DNA of 64,000 bases from Verrucomicrobiota bacterium (GTDB lineage: Bacteria; Verrucomicrobiota; Kiritimatiellia; CAIQIC01; JAGNIJ01). Below, in pieces: positions 54,353 to 62,598 of the stretch (its first letter is position 1; each line of letters opens with the position of its first letter). Below the pieces are notes generated by a model. The model was not told the DNA's origin. It saw nothing but the letters and a program-made list of their open reading frames with translations, and did no database searches. The stretch is taken from the NCBI GenBank assembly GCA_022710725.1, contig JAKLGK010000005.1:1-64000 (forward strand), given 5' to 3'. Position numbers and translations under genes: made by a program.

Positions 54353-55060
54353 ATGAAAACGCGGGCATGGATGTGGGCGGGGCTGGCGATCGCGCTGGCG
54401 GGCGGCGCCAGGACCGGCGTCGCCAAGCAGGCCGAACCGGTCACGAACCTGGTCGCGGCCCTCGACGCGGCGAAGGCCGGGAACAAGCTGCTGTTCGTCC
54501 AGTACGGGCGCGAGGCGTGCGGGAATTGCCAGGCGCTGAAGGGCCTGATCCGCCGCGGCCAGCTGAAGCTGCGCGACACGGAGTTCGTCTATGCGGATGT
54601 CTGCTGCGACGACCCGGCCACGAGGAAGGCGTTCAACGACCAGTTCAAGATCGAGGGCACGGCCCTGCCCTTCGTCATCATTGCCGCGCCCGACGGGAAG
54701 CAGCTGGCGAGCCGCAGCGGCTACGGCGAGGCCAACGAGTTCGACCGGCTGATCGACACGGCGGAGAAGAAATTCAAGGAGGAAGGCGGCCCGCCGGGCG
54801 CGGTCGGGGGCGCGGCTCCCGCGGCGGGCCCGTCGAGGCTTCCCATGCCCCGGCCTATCCTGCCCGACGAAAACCGCGAGGTGCGGACGTGGACTTCGCG
54901 CAGCGGCTCGTCGCTCGAGGCGTCCCTCGTCGAGGTGACCGCGCCCTATGTCGTCCTCAAGAAGGCGGACGGTAGCAAGATGAAGATTCTCCAGGCCAAC
55001 TTGAGCGGCGGCGACCAGGCGTACATCGAGGGGCTACGCGCCGCGCCGGCCGCGCCATAG
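54353..55060 (+). CDS. secreted thioredoxin-fold protein with C-terminal SHD1 domain
   Basis: A 235-residue exported protein (signal MKTRAWMWAGLAIALAGGARTGVA). A thioredoxin-like domain follows with the CxxC-type motif in QYGREACGNCQALKGLIRRG, the cis-proline in GTALPFVIIAAPDGKQ, and DVCCDDPATRK. A linker rich in P, A, G leads to an SHD1 (SLA1 homology) domain, NREVRTWTSRSGSSLEASLV then VLKKADGSKMKILQANLSGG, a small domain frequent in PVC secreted proteins. Likely a periplasmic redox protein; partner unknown. The last 27 bases overlap the convergent gene at 55034. Confidence 0.88.
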   Translation: MKTRAWMWAGLAIALAGGARTGVAKQAEPVTNLVAALDAAKAGNKLLFVQYGREACGNCQALKGLIRRGQLKLRDTEFVYADVCCDDPATRKAFNDQFKIEGTALPFVIIAAPDGKQLASRSGYGEANEFDRLIDTAEKKFKEEGGPPGAVGGAAPAAGPSRLPMPRPILPDENREVRTWTSRSGSSLEASLVEVTAPYVVLKKADGSKMKILQANLSGGDQAYIEGLRAAPAAP

Positions 55061-55777
55061 CGGCCCGCGCGCCCCTGCCAGCGCCGCCAACTGGAACAGC
55101 AGCAGCGGTATCACCGCGGCGGGCACCCATCGCCCGGCCCGCAGGCCGAGGACGAACGGCTCGAACGGGCCGATCCCGTACACGCTGCGGCTGATGCCGA
55201 CGCCCAGCAGCGCCGCCGCCACCGCGCCGCCGGCGATCGCCGCCGCCCGCCGCAGGGACGTGGGCGCGGGCCGCGGCTCCTCGAAGCGCAGCGCGGCCAT
55301 CAGCAGCGGCGGGCCCAGCAGGATGCAGAAGACCATGTGATGCACGGCGGCCACGCCGACGATGTACGCGTAGGGGTACAGCCCGAGCAGTTCCGAGCCC
55401 AGCGCGCGCCAGGCGGCGGAGGCCAGCGCGCCCGGCACGCAGACCGTCACGAAAAACACCGCGCGCCCCCACGACGCCTCGGGCTCCGGCGCCGCGTCCC
55501 ACAACCGCCAAGCCGTCCATGCGAACGCGGTCATGCCCGCCGCCTGAAACAGGCTGACCGCCCCCAGTGTCCCAAGAAGCCAATCCGCGCCCAGCGAGGC
55601 GGCCAGCGCGCTCCACACTCCCGCCGCTCCGAACAGGATCCCCGCCAGCGGCGTGAGCACGATCCCCGGGTTGAAGTCCAGGTGCAGCGGGATCAGGTGG
55701 AGCCGGGAAAACAGGAGCGCGACCAGGAGTTGGGCCAGCGCGCTGGCCGCGAAGTTCAGCCATGGGCGAAGCGTCAT
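55034..55777 (-). CDS. hypothetical polytopic membrane protein
   Basis: A 247-residue protein with six or seven hydrophobic helices: LNFAASALAQLLVALLFSRL, VLTPLAGILFGAAGVWSALA, LFQAAGMTAFAWTAWRLW, AVFFVTVCVPGALASAAWRA, YIVGVAAVHHMVFCILLGPP, AAIAGGAVAAALLGVGISRS and AAVIPLLLFQLAALAGARG. The layout recalls integral sensor or ECF-type transport subunits, but nothing specific is claimed. It starts at the ATG at 55777. Its 3' end overlaps the thioredoxin-SHD1 gene by 27 bases on the opposite strand. Upstream lies queA, separated by a repeat hairpin. Confidence 0.72.
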   Translation of the reverse strand: MTLRPWLNFAASALAQLLVALLFSRLHLIPLHLDFNPGIVLTPLAGILFGAAGVWSALAASLGADWLLGTLGAVSLFQAAGMTAFAWTAWRLWDAAPEPEASWGRAVFFVTVCVPGALASAAWRALGSELLGLYPYAYIVGVAAVHHMVFCILLGPPLLMAALRFEEPRPAPTSLRRAAAIAGGAVAAALLGVGISRSVYGIGPFEPFVLGLRAGRWVPAAVIPLLLFQLAALAGARGPLWRGRRGA

Positions 55778-55788
55778 GAAGGGCCACA

Positions 55789-55841
55789 GGGTTCAGGGGG
55801 CAGGATTCAGGAGGCACGCCTGAATCCTGAACTCTGAACCC
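55789..55841. repeat. TTCAGG-rich inverted repeat between queA and the membrane gene
   Basis: GGGTTCAG (55789-55796) pairs with CTGAACCC (55834-55841) and, inside, AGGATTCAGG (55802-55811) pairs with CCTGAATCCT (55819-55828). The arms carry the same TTCAGG unit repeated. No T-run on either side. Resembles intergenic repeats of PVC genomes (general knowledge). Confidence 0.65.
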
Positions 55842-55847
55842 TTTCTC

Positions 55848-56873
55848 CTATACCAACAGCATGCAATCCCCGTAACTATAGAACCGGTACCCCGTTTCCA
55901 CCGCCTCGCGGTAGGCGCGAAGCACCAGTTCCCGCCCCCCGAACGCGCTGACCAGCATCAGCAGCGTCGAGCGCGGCAGATGAAAATTCGTCAGCAGCGC
56001 GCCCGCGACCTTGAACTCGAAGGGCGGGCGGATGAACAGGTCGGTGCGTCCGGAGCAGGGGGCCACCCGGCCGTGCTCCGCGGCCACGGCCTCGAGCGTG
56101 CGCACGGTCGTGGTGCCCACGGCGACGATCCGTCCGCCGCGGGCGCGGGTATCCGCGACCGCCTGCGCCGTGCGCTCCGGCACCTCGTACCGCTCGGATT
56201 CCATGCGATGCTCCTCGACGTTATCCGCCGACACGGGCCGGAACGTGCCGATCCCCACGTGCAGCGTCAGGAAGACCATGGGGACGCCCGCCGCGTCGAG
56301 CCGGCCAAGGAGTTCGGGGGTGAAGTGGAGGCCGGCGGTCGGCGCCGCGACGGCGCCGGGCCGCTCGGCGTAGATCGTCTGGTAGCGCTCTTCATCCAGG
56401 CCCGGCCGCGCGGGCCGATGGATGTACGGCGGCAGCGGCGGGACACCCAGCCGGGCCAGCAGGTCCGGGACCGCCGCGCCCTCCACGCGCAGAACCGCGC
56501 GGCCCTTTTCGCCGTCCTCGAGGAGCACGGCGCTCGCGTCGGACCCGAGGCGGATCGCGTCCCCGATCTTCGGGCGGCGCGAGGCATGCATCAGCGCTTC
56601 CCATGTACCAGGGACGCGCTCCTCGAGGAACAGGATTTCCACCTTACCGCCGGTCGGCTTCACGCCGAAGACGCGCGCCGGGATCACCCGGGTATTGTTC
56701 GCCACCAGCAGGTCGCCCGCCCGGAGAAACTCCGGCAGATCCCGGACGCGCCGGTGGTGCAGCGCCCCGGTCTCGCGCTCGACGACCAGCATCCGGGCCT
56801 CGTCGCGCCGGGCCGCGGGCTCCTGGGCGATCCGGTCCGGCGGCAGCTCGTAATCGAAGTCTTGTGTCCGCAT
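55848..56873 (-). CDS. queA: S-adenosylmethionine:tRNA ribosyltransferase-isomerase
   Basis: A 341-residue QueA, which transfers the ribosyl part of SAM to preQ1 in tRNA to make epoxyqueuosine. Signatures: FDYELPPDRIAQEPAARRDE, LLVANNTRVIPARVFGVK, GAVAAPTAGLHFTPELLGRL, TLHVGIGTFRPVSADNVEEH, ESERYEVPERTAQAVADTRA and TNFHLPRSTLLMLVSAFGGR with final RFYSYGDCMLLV. The ATG at 56873 is chosen because it begins at the conserved MRTQDFDYELP; a longer reading from 56918 is rejected. The full protein has the family's usual length. Confidence 0.96.
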   Translation of the reverse strand: MRTQDFDYELPPDRIAQEPAARRDEARMLVVERETGALHHRRVRDLPEFLRAGDLLVANNTRVIPARVFGVKPTGGKVEILFLEERVPGTWEALMHASRRPKIGDAIRLGSDASAVLLEDGEKGRAVLRVEGAAVPDLLARLGVPPLPPYIHRPARPGLDEERYQTIYAERPGAVAAPTAGLHFTPELLGRLDAAGVPMVFLTLHVGIGTFRPVSADNVEEHRMESERYEVPERTAQAVADTRARGGRIVAVGTTTVRTLEAVAAEHGRVAPCSGRTDLFIRPPFEFKVAGALLTNFHLPRSTLLMLVSAFGGRELVLRAYREAVETGYRFYSYGDCMLLV

Positions 56874-57138
56874 AAGATTGCAGCGCCGATTTTTAGGCCA
56901 GGAAGAGGCGCGGATCAAACACGAAGCGCGGAGGGCGGCGTGTCATTGCCGCCCATGCGCCGCCGACAACGCGGCGCCCTCCAAACCTGGCGAGGGTGGG
57001 GCCGCCGCAACCGCTCTTGACGTACCTTCTATAACTCTTGTACGTTAAGGATGAAGGAAAGAAAAGGTAGACATCGAACCGCCGTATGCGGTAGAAATGG
57101 GCCCATTGGGTGAGGGCCGGGGAACGTAGGAGATAACT

Positions 57139-57759
57139 ATGAAAAAGGTTTCACGCCGGTTTGCAGGTTTCACTTTGATCGAGCTGCTGGTCGTCATCGC
57201 CATCATATCCATCCTGGCCGCCCTGCTCTTCCCGGCGGTCCAAGGGGCGCTGCTGCGCGCCCGGCTGACGCAGATGCTGAACAACGGCGTGCAGATCCAG
57301 CGCGGCATCTTCCAAAAGATCACCGACGTATCCGTCGTGACCGGACAGTTGTCGTTCGATTATCCCGCGTACGCGGAGTGGGGTAACTCTACGGACTACT
57401 GGAAGAACCTGATGACCAACCGGGTTCTGGCCGTGGATCCTTCGTTCTTCGCGGGCGGCGGCGTGCCGTCGGAGAAGGATATCGATAACTTTGCCGCCGA
57501 TAACAACGCCTGGTGCATGGTGGCCGACATCACGGAAGCTTCGGTGGACACCCTCCCGATGATCTTTACCCGCAACCTGGACATCGCCGCGCTCCAGTCG
57601 GTCAGCGAAGCCAACTTGACGGACGGCGAGAATCCGTTCGGCACGCGCGGCATGGTGTTCGTGACCAAGGGTGGCGCGGGTTACGTCCTCGACAATACCA
57701 CGATCAACGACCAGTCGTTCTACGTCGGCGATGCGGTCAATCAGGTCATGCGCCCATAG
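57139..57759 (+). CDS. type II secretion-like pseudopilin
   Basis: A 206-residue protein with a type IV prepilin-like leader: [20 protein letters not shown] with cleavage between G and F ([10 protein letters not shown]) and the glutamate at +5, then the long hydrophobic helix [21 protein letters not shown]. The globular part has no recognised motif ([38 protein letters not shown]). Very many such GFTLIELL proteins exist in PVC genomes, often as solitary genes. TAGGAGAT precedes the ATG, and a strong terminator follows at 57781-57828. A palindromic ACGTAC-N14-GTACGT lies at 57020-57045 upstream. Confidence 0.9.
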   Translation: MKKVSRRFAGFTLIELLVVIAIISILAALLFPAVQGALLRARLTQMLNNGVQIQRGIFQKITDVSVVTGQLSFDYPAYAEWGNSTDYWKNLMTNRVLAVDPSFFAGGGVPSEKDIDNFAADNNAWCMVADITEASVDTLPMIFTRNLDIAALQSVSEANLTDGENPFGTRGMVFVTKGGAGYVLDNTTINDQSFYVGDAVNQVMRP

Positions 57760-57780
57760 CAGAGGATAAGTCGGCGCCAG

Positions 57781-57828
57781 GCGCCGGATGGCCGATAGGA
57801 TCATCGGTCATCCGGCGCTTCGTTTTTT
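57781..57828 (+). terminator. rho-independent terminator after the pseudopilin gene
   Basis: GCGCCGGATGGCCGAT (57781-57796) pairs with ATCGGTCATCCGGCGC (57803-57818) with one mismatch, six-base loop, followed by TTCGTTTTTT. Confidence 0.9.
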
Positions 57829-57857
57829 GCATCCGTCGTTCCCGCGTGCTATTTTCC

Positions 57858-58073
57858 ATGACCACCATGGATGCGCTGGCCGAGGTCGTATTGAACGGCC
57901 GCCACGAGGCGGTCGAGGGCTTGATCCGCTCGGCGATGGAACACGGCGGCGCGCCGGTGACGGCGCCACTCGCCGCCGATCTCGGGGCCGGCTATGCGAA
58001 GGATGCGGCGCACGCCGTGCAAAAACTGGGGGACATGTTGTCCAGGGCGGGAAAAGAGGGGAACAGGAGATAA
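57858..58073 (+). CDS. short ORF, possible corrinoid-protein-like remnant
   Basis: A 71-residue ORF (MTTMDALAEVVLNGRHEAVE, GLIRSAMEHGGAPVTAPLAA). The beginning resembles the helical cap of methyltransferase corrinoid proteins (LAEAVVNGD..A..LVREAL), but the DxHxxG B12 motif is absent and the ORF runs into an inverted repeat (GAACAGGAG at 58061-58069, CTCCTGTTC at 58111-58119) that ends it. Probably a truncated relic or chance ORF. Confidence 0.3.
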   Translation: MTTMDALAEVVLNGRHEAVEGLIRSAMEHGGAPVTAPLAADLGAGYAKDAAHAVQKLGDMLSRAGKEGNRR

Positions 58074-58123
58074 CGGAGGGAGCGGAGGGCTTCTCCGGTA
58101 TCTCTGCGTCCTCCTGTTCGGCA

Positions 58124-60595
58124 TCAGTCCGGCAGTATGTCGGGCATCAGGATGCGCGCCTTGACCTTCAGCTCCGGGTTGAGCTTGACGGCCTGGTCCG
58201 CGTAACCGGCCGCGGCCCGGAACCCGCCGTTCTCGTAGCAGTACACGGCGATGGACAGCGTCAGGTTGGCCCGGTCGGCCTCCGAAATGTCGGGGGCCGC
58301 CAGGTAGTGCGTGAGCATCTGCATGTACATCCGGACGCTGATCTCGGGCCAGGTCCGCACCATCTCCCCGTGGCTGCCGAGCGCGATCCGGATGCCCAGG
58401 GTGTCGGCCGCGATGGTGGTGCCGCCCAGTTCCGTGCCGGTGCCGGGGAACGGCGCGGCGTTGATGCGGGTCATGAGGAACTTCTTGAGCTCATCCATCC
58501 GCTCGTAGATCTCGCGGATGTTGGCGAGGGCCTTCTGGCCCTCCGTCGTCTGCAGGGCGGGCGCCGCCTGCATCAGGTTCGCGAGCGCCTTGCGGTATTC
58601 CTTCTGGGCGACGATCGGCGCGTTGGCGCCCCGGACGGCGTCGAGTCGGTCGAGGTCCGCCTGGATCTTTTCCGCGCGGGCTTTTTCCTCCTCGGCCTGG
58701 CGGGTCGCGGCCTCCTGGGCTTCGACCTCGCGGGCCCGGGCGATCTCCGCGTCGACGTAGGGATAGAGCAGCGGGCTCGTTTTGCGCTGGAATTCCTCCC
58801 AGGTGCTCCGGGCCCGGGCGCCCTGCCCGTTCTTCATCCACTCGTCGGCGGAGTCCTTCTGGAACCGGAAGCCGGACACCTGTTCCTTCCAGACCCGTGC
58901 GGCGGCCTGGAGGCCGTAGGGCCAGGCGGGCTCGCCCGGCGTCGCCCCGGCGTAGGCGTTGAACCCCGCTTCCGCGCCGACGAGGTCCAGCCGGCGCAAG
59001 GCCGCCAATCCGGAGAAGAGCTTGGCCAGGTCGTTGTAGGCCGGCGGCCACTTGGCGGTTTCCTTCCGGACGTTTTCCTCGGTGGTCTCGTTCAGCGCGA
59101 GACTGGCCAGCATCCGGGCGAGGACGCCGAGGTCGGCGCCTTCCGGCGCTGCGGCCTGCAGCGGGCTCCGCAGCGTCTCGAGCATGGTCTTGGCGTCGGC
59201 ATCATGCCCGGACGCCAGGGCCCCGACCGCGTCGAGCAACTGGAGCCAGGCCACCGTTGCGCTGGCCGAATCCAGGCCCGTCTGCAGCCGCTGCGCCTGA
59301 AGGCGCAGCGTATCCGCCTGTCCGCCGGTCGCCTGGCGCATGGCGACCAGGATGGCGGATTCCATCTCGCGCGGGAACGGGCCGGCCGCGACGGTCGTCG
59401 AACCGGAGTCCGGCGGCTTCGCGACGGCCGTCGTGCCCGTGGTCGCGGGCGGCGGCCGATTCGTGCCGACCCGCATGGTTGGCGGCAGCACGGGCGGCGG
59501 CGGTTTCTCCTCGGGTTTCTTGATCACGCGGACCAGGACCACGACGAGGATGATGATCAGCAGGAGGAGCCCGCCGACCAGGCCCAGCACGGGGGCCAGC
59601 GAGCTTTTCTTTTCCTTGCGGTGGTGACCGCCGCTTTCCAGCTTGGCCACGCGGTGCGCCTCGCGCAGGTCGGTGAGGAGCGAGGGGTAGGTCGGGTAGC
59701 GCATGAAGGGATCGGCCTCCAGCATGCGCCCGATGACGTCGGCGGTCTCCGGCTGGAGGGACGGCCGCACCACGCGGATGCTGACCGCGGGATTCTTCAG
59801 CCGGGCCAGCACGACGTCTGTGGCGGTCGTGCCGTCGAACGGCGGCTTGGCGCCGAGGGCGTGGTAGAGCGTGGCGCCGAGGCTGTAGATGTCCGAGCGG
59901 TGGTCTTCCTTCTGCCCGCGCGCCTTTTCGGGCGCGATGTAATAGGGCGTGCCCCAGACCTCGCCGCCGCGGTTCTGCTGCCACGCGATGAACCGCGCGA
60001 GCCCGAAGTCGGCGACCTTGGGCGTGTGATCCTTGTCGAACAGGATGTTGGCGGGCTTGATATCGCCGTGGATCAGCCCGATGTCGTGGGCCGCCTTGAG
60101 GCCCTCGGCCACGCCGACACCGATCTCCAGCACCCGGGTTTCGTCCAGCGGATCGCCCCGCCCGATCTGCTCGTCGAGGCGGCCGCCGCTGACGAGCTCC
60201 ATCACGATGTACGGCTGGCCCTTTTCCTGGCCGCAGGAATAGATCTGGACCACGTTGCGGTGGTTAATGGCGGCGGCGGCGCGGGCCTCGCGCAGGAAGT
60301 TCTCGACGAACTGCGGGTCGTTGCCCATGGCCTGCTTCATCACCTTGATGGCGACGTAGCGGCCGAGGGCCTGGTCGAGCGCCTTGTAGACCGCGCCCAT
60401 GCCGCCGGCGCCCAGCAGTTCCAGCAGCAGGAACTGGCCGAGCAGCGCGGGAACCATCTGCTTCAGCCCGCACTGCGGGCAGACCACGGAGGAAAAGGAA
60501 GGCATGCGGCTGACGTCCAGGTGGGCGCCGCATTTCCGGCAGGCGATCTTCTCGACCGGGTCCGCCAGGATGCTTATGGTCTCTTCGTGGGACAC
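58124..60595 (-). CDS. membrane Ser/Thr protein kinase with zinc-ribbon head
   Basis: An 823-residue protein. Residues 1-45 are a zinc-ribbon-like pair (CRKC at 19-22, CPQC at 39-42). A Hanks-type kinase domain follows with GAGGMGAVYKA, Lys84 in YVAIKVMKQ, the catalytic loop HGDIKPANILFD at 176-187 (HGD instead of HRD, still with catalytic Asp178) and DFG at 196-198, plus APEKARGQKEDHRSDIYSLG. After the kinase are a lysine-rich stop, one membrane helix (VLGLVGGLLLLIIILVVVLV), a proline-rich linker and a large extracytoplasmic TPR-like helical domain. The GTG at 60595 is chosen; no ATG is available in the start region. Divergent from lgt. Confidence 0.87.
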   Translation of the reverse strand: MSHEETISILADPVEKIACRKCGAHLDVSRMPSFSSVVCPQCGLKQMVPALLGQFLLLELLGAGGMGAVYKALDQALGRYVAIKVMKQAMGNDPQFVENFLREARAAAAINHRNVVQIYSCGQEKGQPYIVMELVSGGRLDEQIGRGDPLDETRVLEIGVGVAEGLKAAHDIGLIHGDIKPANILFDKDHTPKVADFGLARFIAWQQNRGGEVWGTPYYIAPEKARGQKEDHRSDIYSLGATLYHALGAKPPFDGTTATDVVLARLKNPAVSIRVVRPSLQPETADVIGRMLEADPFMRYPTYPSLLTDLREAHRVAKLESGGHHRKEKKSSLAPVLGLVGGLLLLIIILVVVLVRVIKKPEEKPPPPVLPPTMRVGTNRPPPATTGTTAVAKPPDSGSTTVAAGPFPREMESAILVAMRQATGGQADTLRLQAQRLQTGLDSASATVAWLQLLDAVGALASGHDADAKTMLETLRSPLQAAAPEGADLGVLARMLASLALNETTEENVRKETAKWPPAYNDLAKLFSGLAALRRLDLVGAEAGFNAYAGATPGEPAWPYGLQAAARVWKEQVSGFRFQKDSADEWMKNGQGARARSTWEEFQRKTSPLLYPYVDAEIARAREVEAQEAATRQAEEEKARAEKIQADLDRLDAVRGANAPIVAQKEYRKALANLMQAAPALQTTEGQKALANIREIYERMDELKKFLMTRINAAPFPGTGTELGGTTIAADTLGIRIALGSHGEMVRTWPEISVRMYMQMLTHYLAAPDISEADRANLTLSIAVYCYENGGFRAAAGYADQAVKLNPELKVKARILMPDILPD

Positions 60596-60739
60596 GGTGA
60601 CCCGTATTCTGAAGCCAGTAACATACCAGTCGCGCAGGAATTCATCAATGCGGGAATCCAACGGATATGCTGAAGGCCGGCCGTGAAAGCCTTCGTGCCC
60701 GCGCCCGTCATTCCTCCCGTTGCGGCGGCGCGTTGTCCA

Positions 60740-60765
60740 GTGACATGTTTTATAAAACATGTCAC
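60740..60765. repeat. perfect 26-bp palindrome between kinase and lgt
   Basis: The half-site GTGACATGTTTTA (60740-60752) is followed immediately by its exact reverse complement TAAAACATGTCAC (60753-60765). The centre is TTTTATAAAA. It lies 145 bp upstream of the kinase start and 44 bp before the lgt -35 box, so it is placed like an operator for one or both divergent genes. Confidence 0.85.
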
Positions 60766-60808
60766 AGCCGGGAGGGGCGCCGGCAGCAGGAGCGAGGGGG
60801 CGGGGGAG

Positions 60809-60838
60809 TTGTGACGGGGCCGCCGGTTCTGCTATAAA
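60809..60838 (+). promoter_or_regulatory. predicted lgt promoter, leaderless
   Basis: TTGTGA at 60809-60814 and TATAAA at 60833-60838 are 18 bases apart. The -10 box ends six bases before the ATG at 60845, so transcription would start at or next to the start codon. No Shine-Dalgarno sequence is present. Confidence 0.65.
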
Positions 60839-60844
60839 GGGCGC

Positions 60845-61597
60845 ATGGATCCGGTCTGTTTCACGCTCGGCGGCCGCCCGATCTACTGGTACGGGGTCTT
60901 CATGGCCCTGGCCTTCCTCGCGGCCGTGACCCACTGGAACTGGCTGGGCCGCCGCCAGCAGCGCCCCCCGGGCTTCGGCTCGGAACTGGCGTTCTGGATC
61001 ATGCTCGCCGGCATCGTCGGCTCGCGCGTGGCGTACGTCTTCTCCGAAATCGACGAATTCCGCGGCCGCTGGCTCGACGTCGTGCGCGTCGACCAGGGCG
61101 GGCTGATCTTCTACGGCGGGTTTCTCGGCGCCATCCTGGCGGTCTGGTTCCTGGCATGGCGGCGCGGCGAGCCGTTCTGGGCACTGTCCGATTTCACGAT
61201 CTCCGCCCTCCCGCTCGGCCATGCCCTCGGCCGCGTTGGCTGCTTCCTGAACGGCTGCTGCTACGGCCGGCCGACCGGCGCCCCCTGGGCCTGCGCGTCG
61301 CACGACGCCCTGCGCCACCCGACCCAGCTCTACGAAGCCGCGGCCAACCTGCTGATCTACGGGGTCCTGCTCCGCGCCCTGCGGGGCGGGGCCGTGAAAG
61401 ACCGCCCCGGCCGCCTCACCGGCCTCTACCTGATGCTCTATCCCCCCGTCCGCTTCGCGGTGGAATTCCTGCGCGGCGACCCCCGGATGCGCTGGGCCGG
61501 CCTGTCCGTCGCGCAGTGGATGAGCCTGGCAATGTTCCTGCTCGGCGCCGCGCTCTGGGCGGGGTGGCCCCGGCGACGGAGCCCCGCATCGCCGTGA
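60845..61597 (+). CDS. lgt: prolipoprotein diacylglyceryl transferase
   Basis: A 250-residue inner-membrane enzyme that adds diacylglycerol from phosphatidylglycerol to the lipobox cysteine of prolipoproteins. The signature GHALGRVGCFLNGCCYGRPT holds the key arginine and asparagine; HPTQLYEAAANLLIYGVLL and RPGRLTGLYLMLYPPVRFAV the rest. The start MDPVCFTLGGRPIYWYGVFM contains the conserved YWYG. The length fits the family. Promoter at 60809-60838 predicts a leaderless message. rluD overlaps its stop. Confidence 0.95.
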   Translation: MDPVCFTLGGRPIYWYGVFMALAFLAAVTHWNWLGRRQQRPPGFGSELAFWIMLAGIVGSRVAYVFSEIDEFRGRWLDVVRVDQGGLIFYGGFLGAILAVWFLAWRRGEPFWALSDFTISALPLGHALGRVGCFLNGCCYGRPTGAPWACASHDALRHPTQLYEAAANLLIYGVLLRALRGGAVKDRPGRLTGLYLMLYPPVRFAVEFLRGDPRMRWAGLSVAQWMSLAMFLLGAALWAGWPRRRSPASP

Positions 61598-62544
61598 GCG
61601 CGGCGAACCCCAGCGGGGAATCCGGACGGCTCGCGTTCGGCGGACCCCCGGCCCGGCTGGACGCGTGGCTCGCCGCCGCCCGGCCCGATCATTCCCGCGC
61701 CCGCTGGCAGGAGCTGATCCGCGAGGGGCGCGTCCGGGTGAACGGCCTGCCGCGCAAGCCCGGCCACCCGCTCCGGGCTGGCGACGCCGTCGAGTTCGAC
61801 ATTCCGCCGCCCGAACCCGTGGGCCTGAAGCCGGAACCCATCGCGCTGGACATCCTGTTCGAGGACGATCACCTCCTCGTGCTGAACAAGCTGCCGGGGC
61901 TCGTGGTCCATCCCGCGCCCGGCCATGACGCCGGCACGCTCGTGAACGCGCTGCTGCACCACTGCGGTCCCGGCTTCAACGTCGGGGGCGACCAGCGGCC
62001 CGGCATCGTGCACCGGCTCGACCGCGACACCAGCGGCGCGCTGGTCGTCGCCAAGACCGAGGCCGCGCTGCGCGGCCTGGCCGCCCAGTTCAAGAATCGC
62101 GAGGTGCGCAAGGAGTACCTGGCCCTCGCCTGGGGACGTCCCGTGCCGGCCGAGGGCACGATCGAGACGCTGGTCGGCCGCCATCCGCGCCACCGCCAGA
62201 AAATGTCCGCGCGCCCGCGATCCGGCCGCCCCGCGGTCACGCACTATGAAACCGTGCAGGCGCTCGGCCCCGCTTCGCTCCTGCGCGTCCGGATCGAGAC
62301 GGGCCGCACGCACCAGATCCGCGTCCACCTCGCCCACCGGGGCCACCCGGTCGTGGGCGACACCCAGTACGGCCGTGCCCGGCCGGGCGTTCTGCCCGTC
62401 GAGCCGGAACGCCAGATGCTGCACGCGGAGCGGCTCGCCTTCCGCCATCCCGTCACCGGCGCCGAGCTCGAATTCCAGGCGCCGATGCCGCCGGACATGC
62501 GCGAGCTGCTGCGCGTGTTGAGCGGAGCGGCCGGCCGGGATTGA
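61594..62544 (+). CDS. rluD: RluD-type 23S rRNA pseudouridine synthase
   Basis: A 316-residue pseudouridine synthase. An S4-like N-terminal domain (LAAARPDHSRARWQELIREG, then RVRVNGLPRKPGHPLRAGDA) precedes the catalytic domain: ILFEDDHLLVLNKLPGLVVH, GIVHRLDRDTSGALVVAKTE with the catalytic Asp, KEYLALAWGRPVPAEGTIET and RIETGRTHQIRVHLAHRGHP. The family isomerises uridines in helix 69 of 23S rRNA; the close relatives RluC/RluA cannot be fully excluded. GTG 61594 overlaps the lgt stop (GTGA), giving coupling. Confidence 0.93.
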   Translation: MSAANPSGESGRLAFGGPPARLDAWLAAARPDHSRARWQELIREGRVRVNGLPRKPGHPLRAGDAVEFDIPPPEPVGLKPEPIALDILFEDDHLLVLNKLPGLVVHPAPGHDAGTLVNALLHHCGPGFNVGGDQRPGIVHRLDRDTSGALVVAKTEAALRGLAAQFKNREVRKEYLALAWGRPVPAEGTIETLVGRHPRHRQKMSARPRSGRPAVTHYETVQALGPASLLRVRIETGRTHQIRVHLAHRGHPVVGDTQYGRARPGVLPVEPERQMLHAERLAFRHPVTGAELEFQAPMPPDMRELLRVLSGAAGRD

Positions 62545-62598
62545 AGCCCTTTCATTTTGCTTCCCGCCGGCGCCGTTCTTGGGCATCCTGAACGCCCG

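Noticed and set aside
57017..57035. TTGACG and TATAAC as a promoter for the pseudopilin gene
   Set aside because: Spacing is only seven bases; the alternative -10 TACGTT at 57041 is too weak to call.
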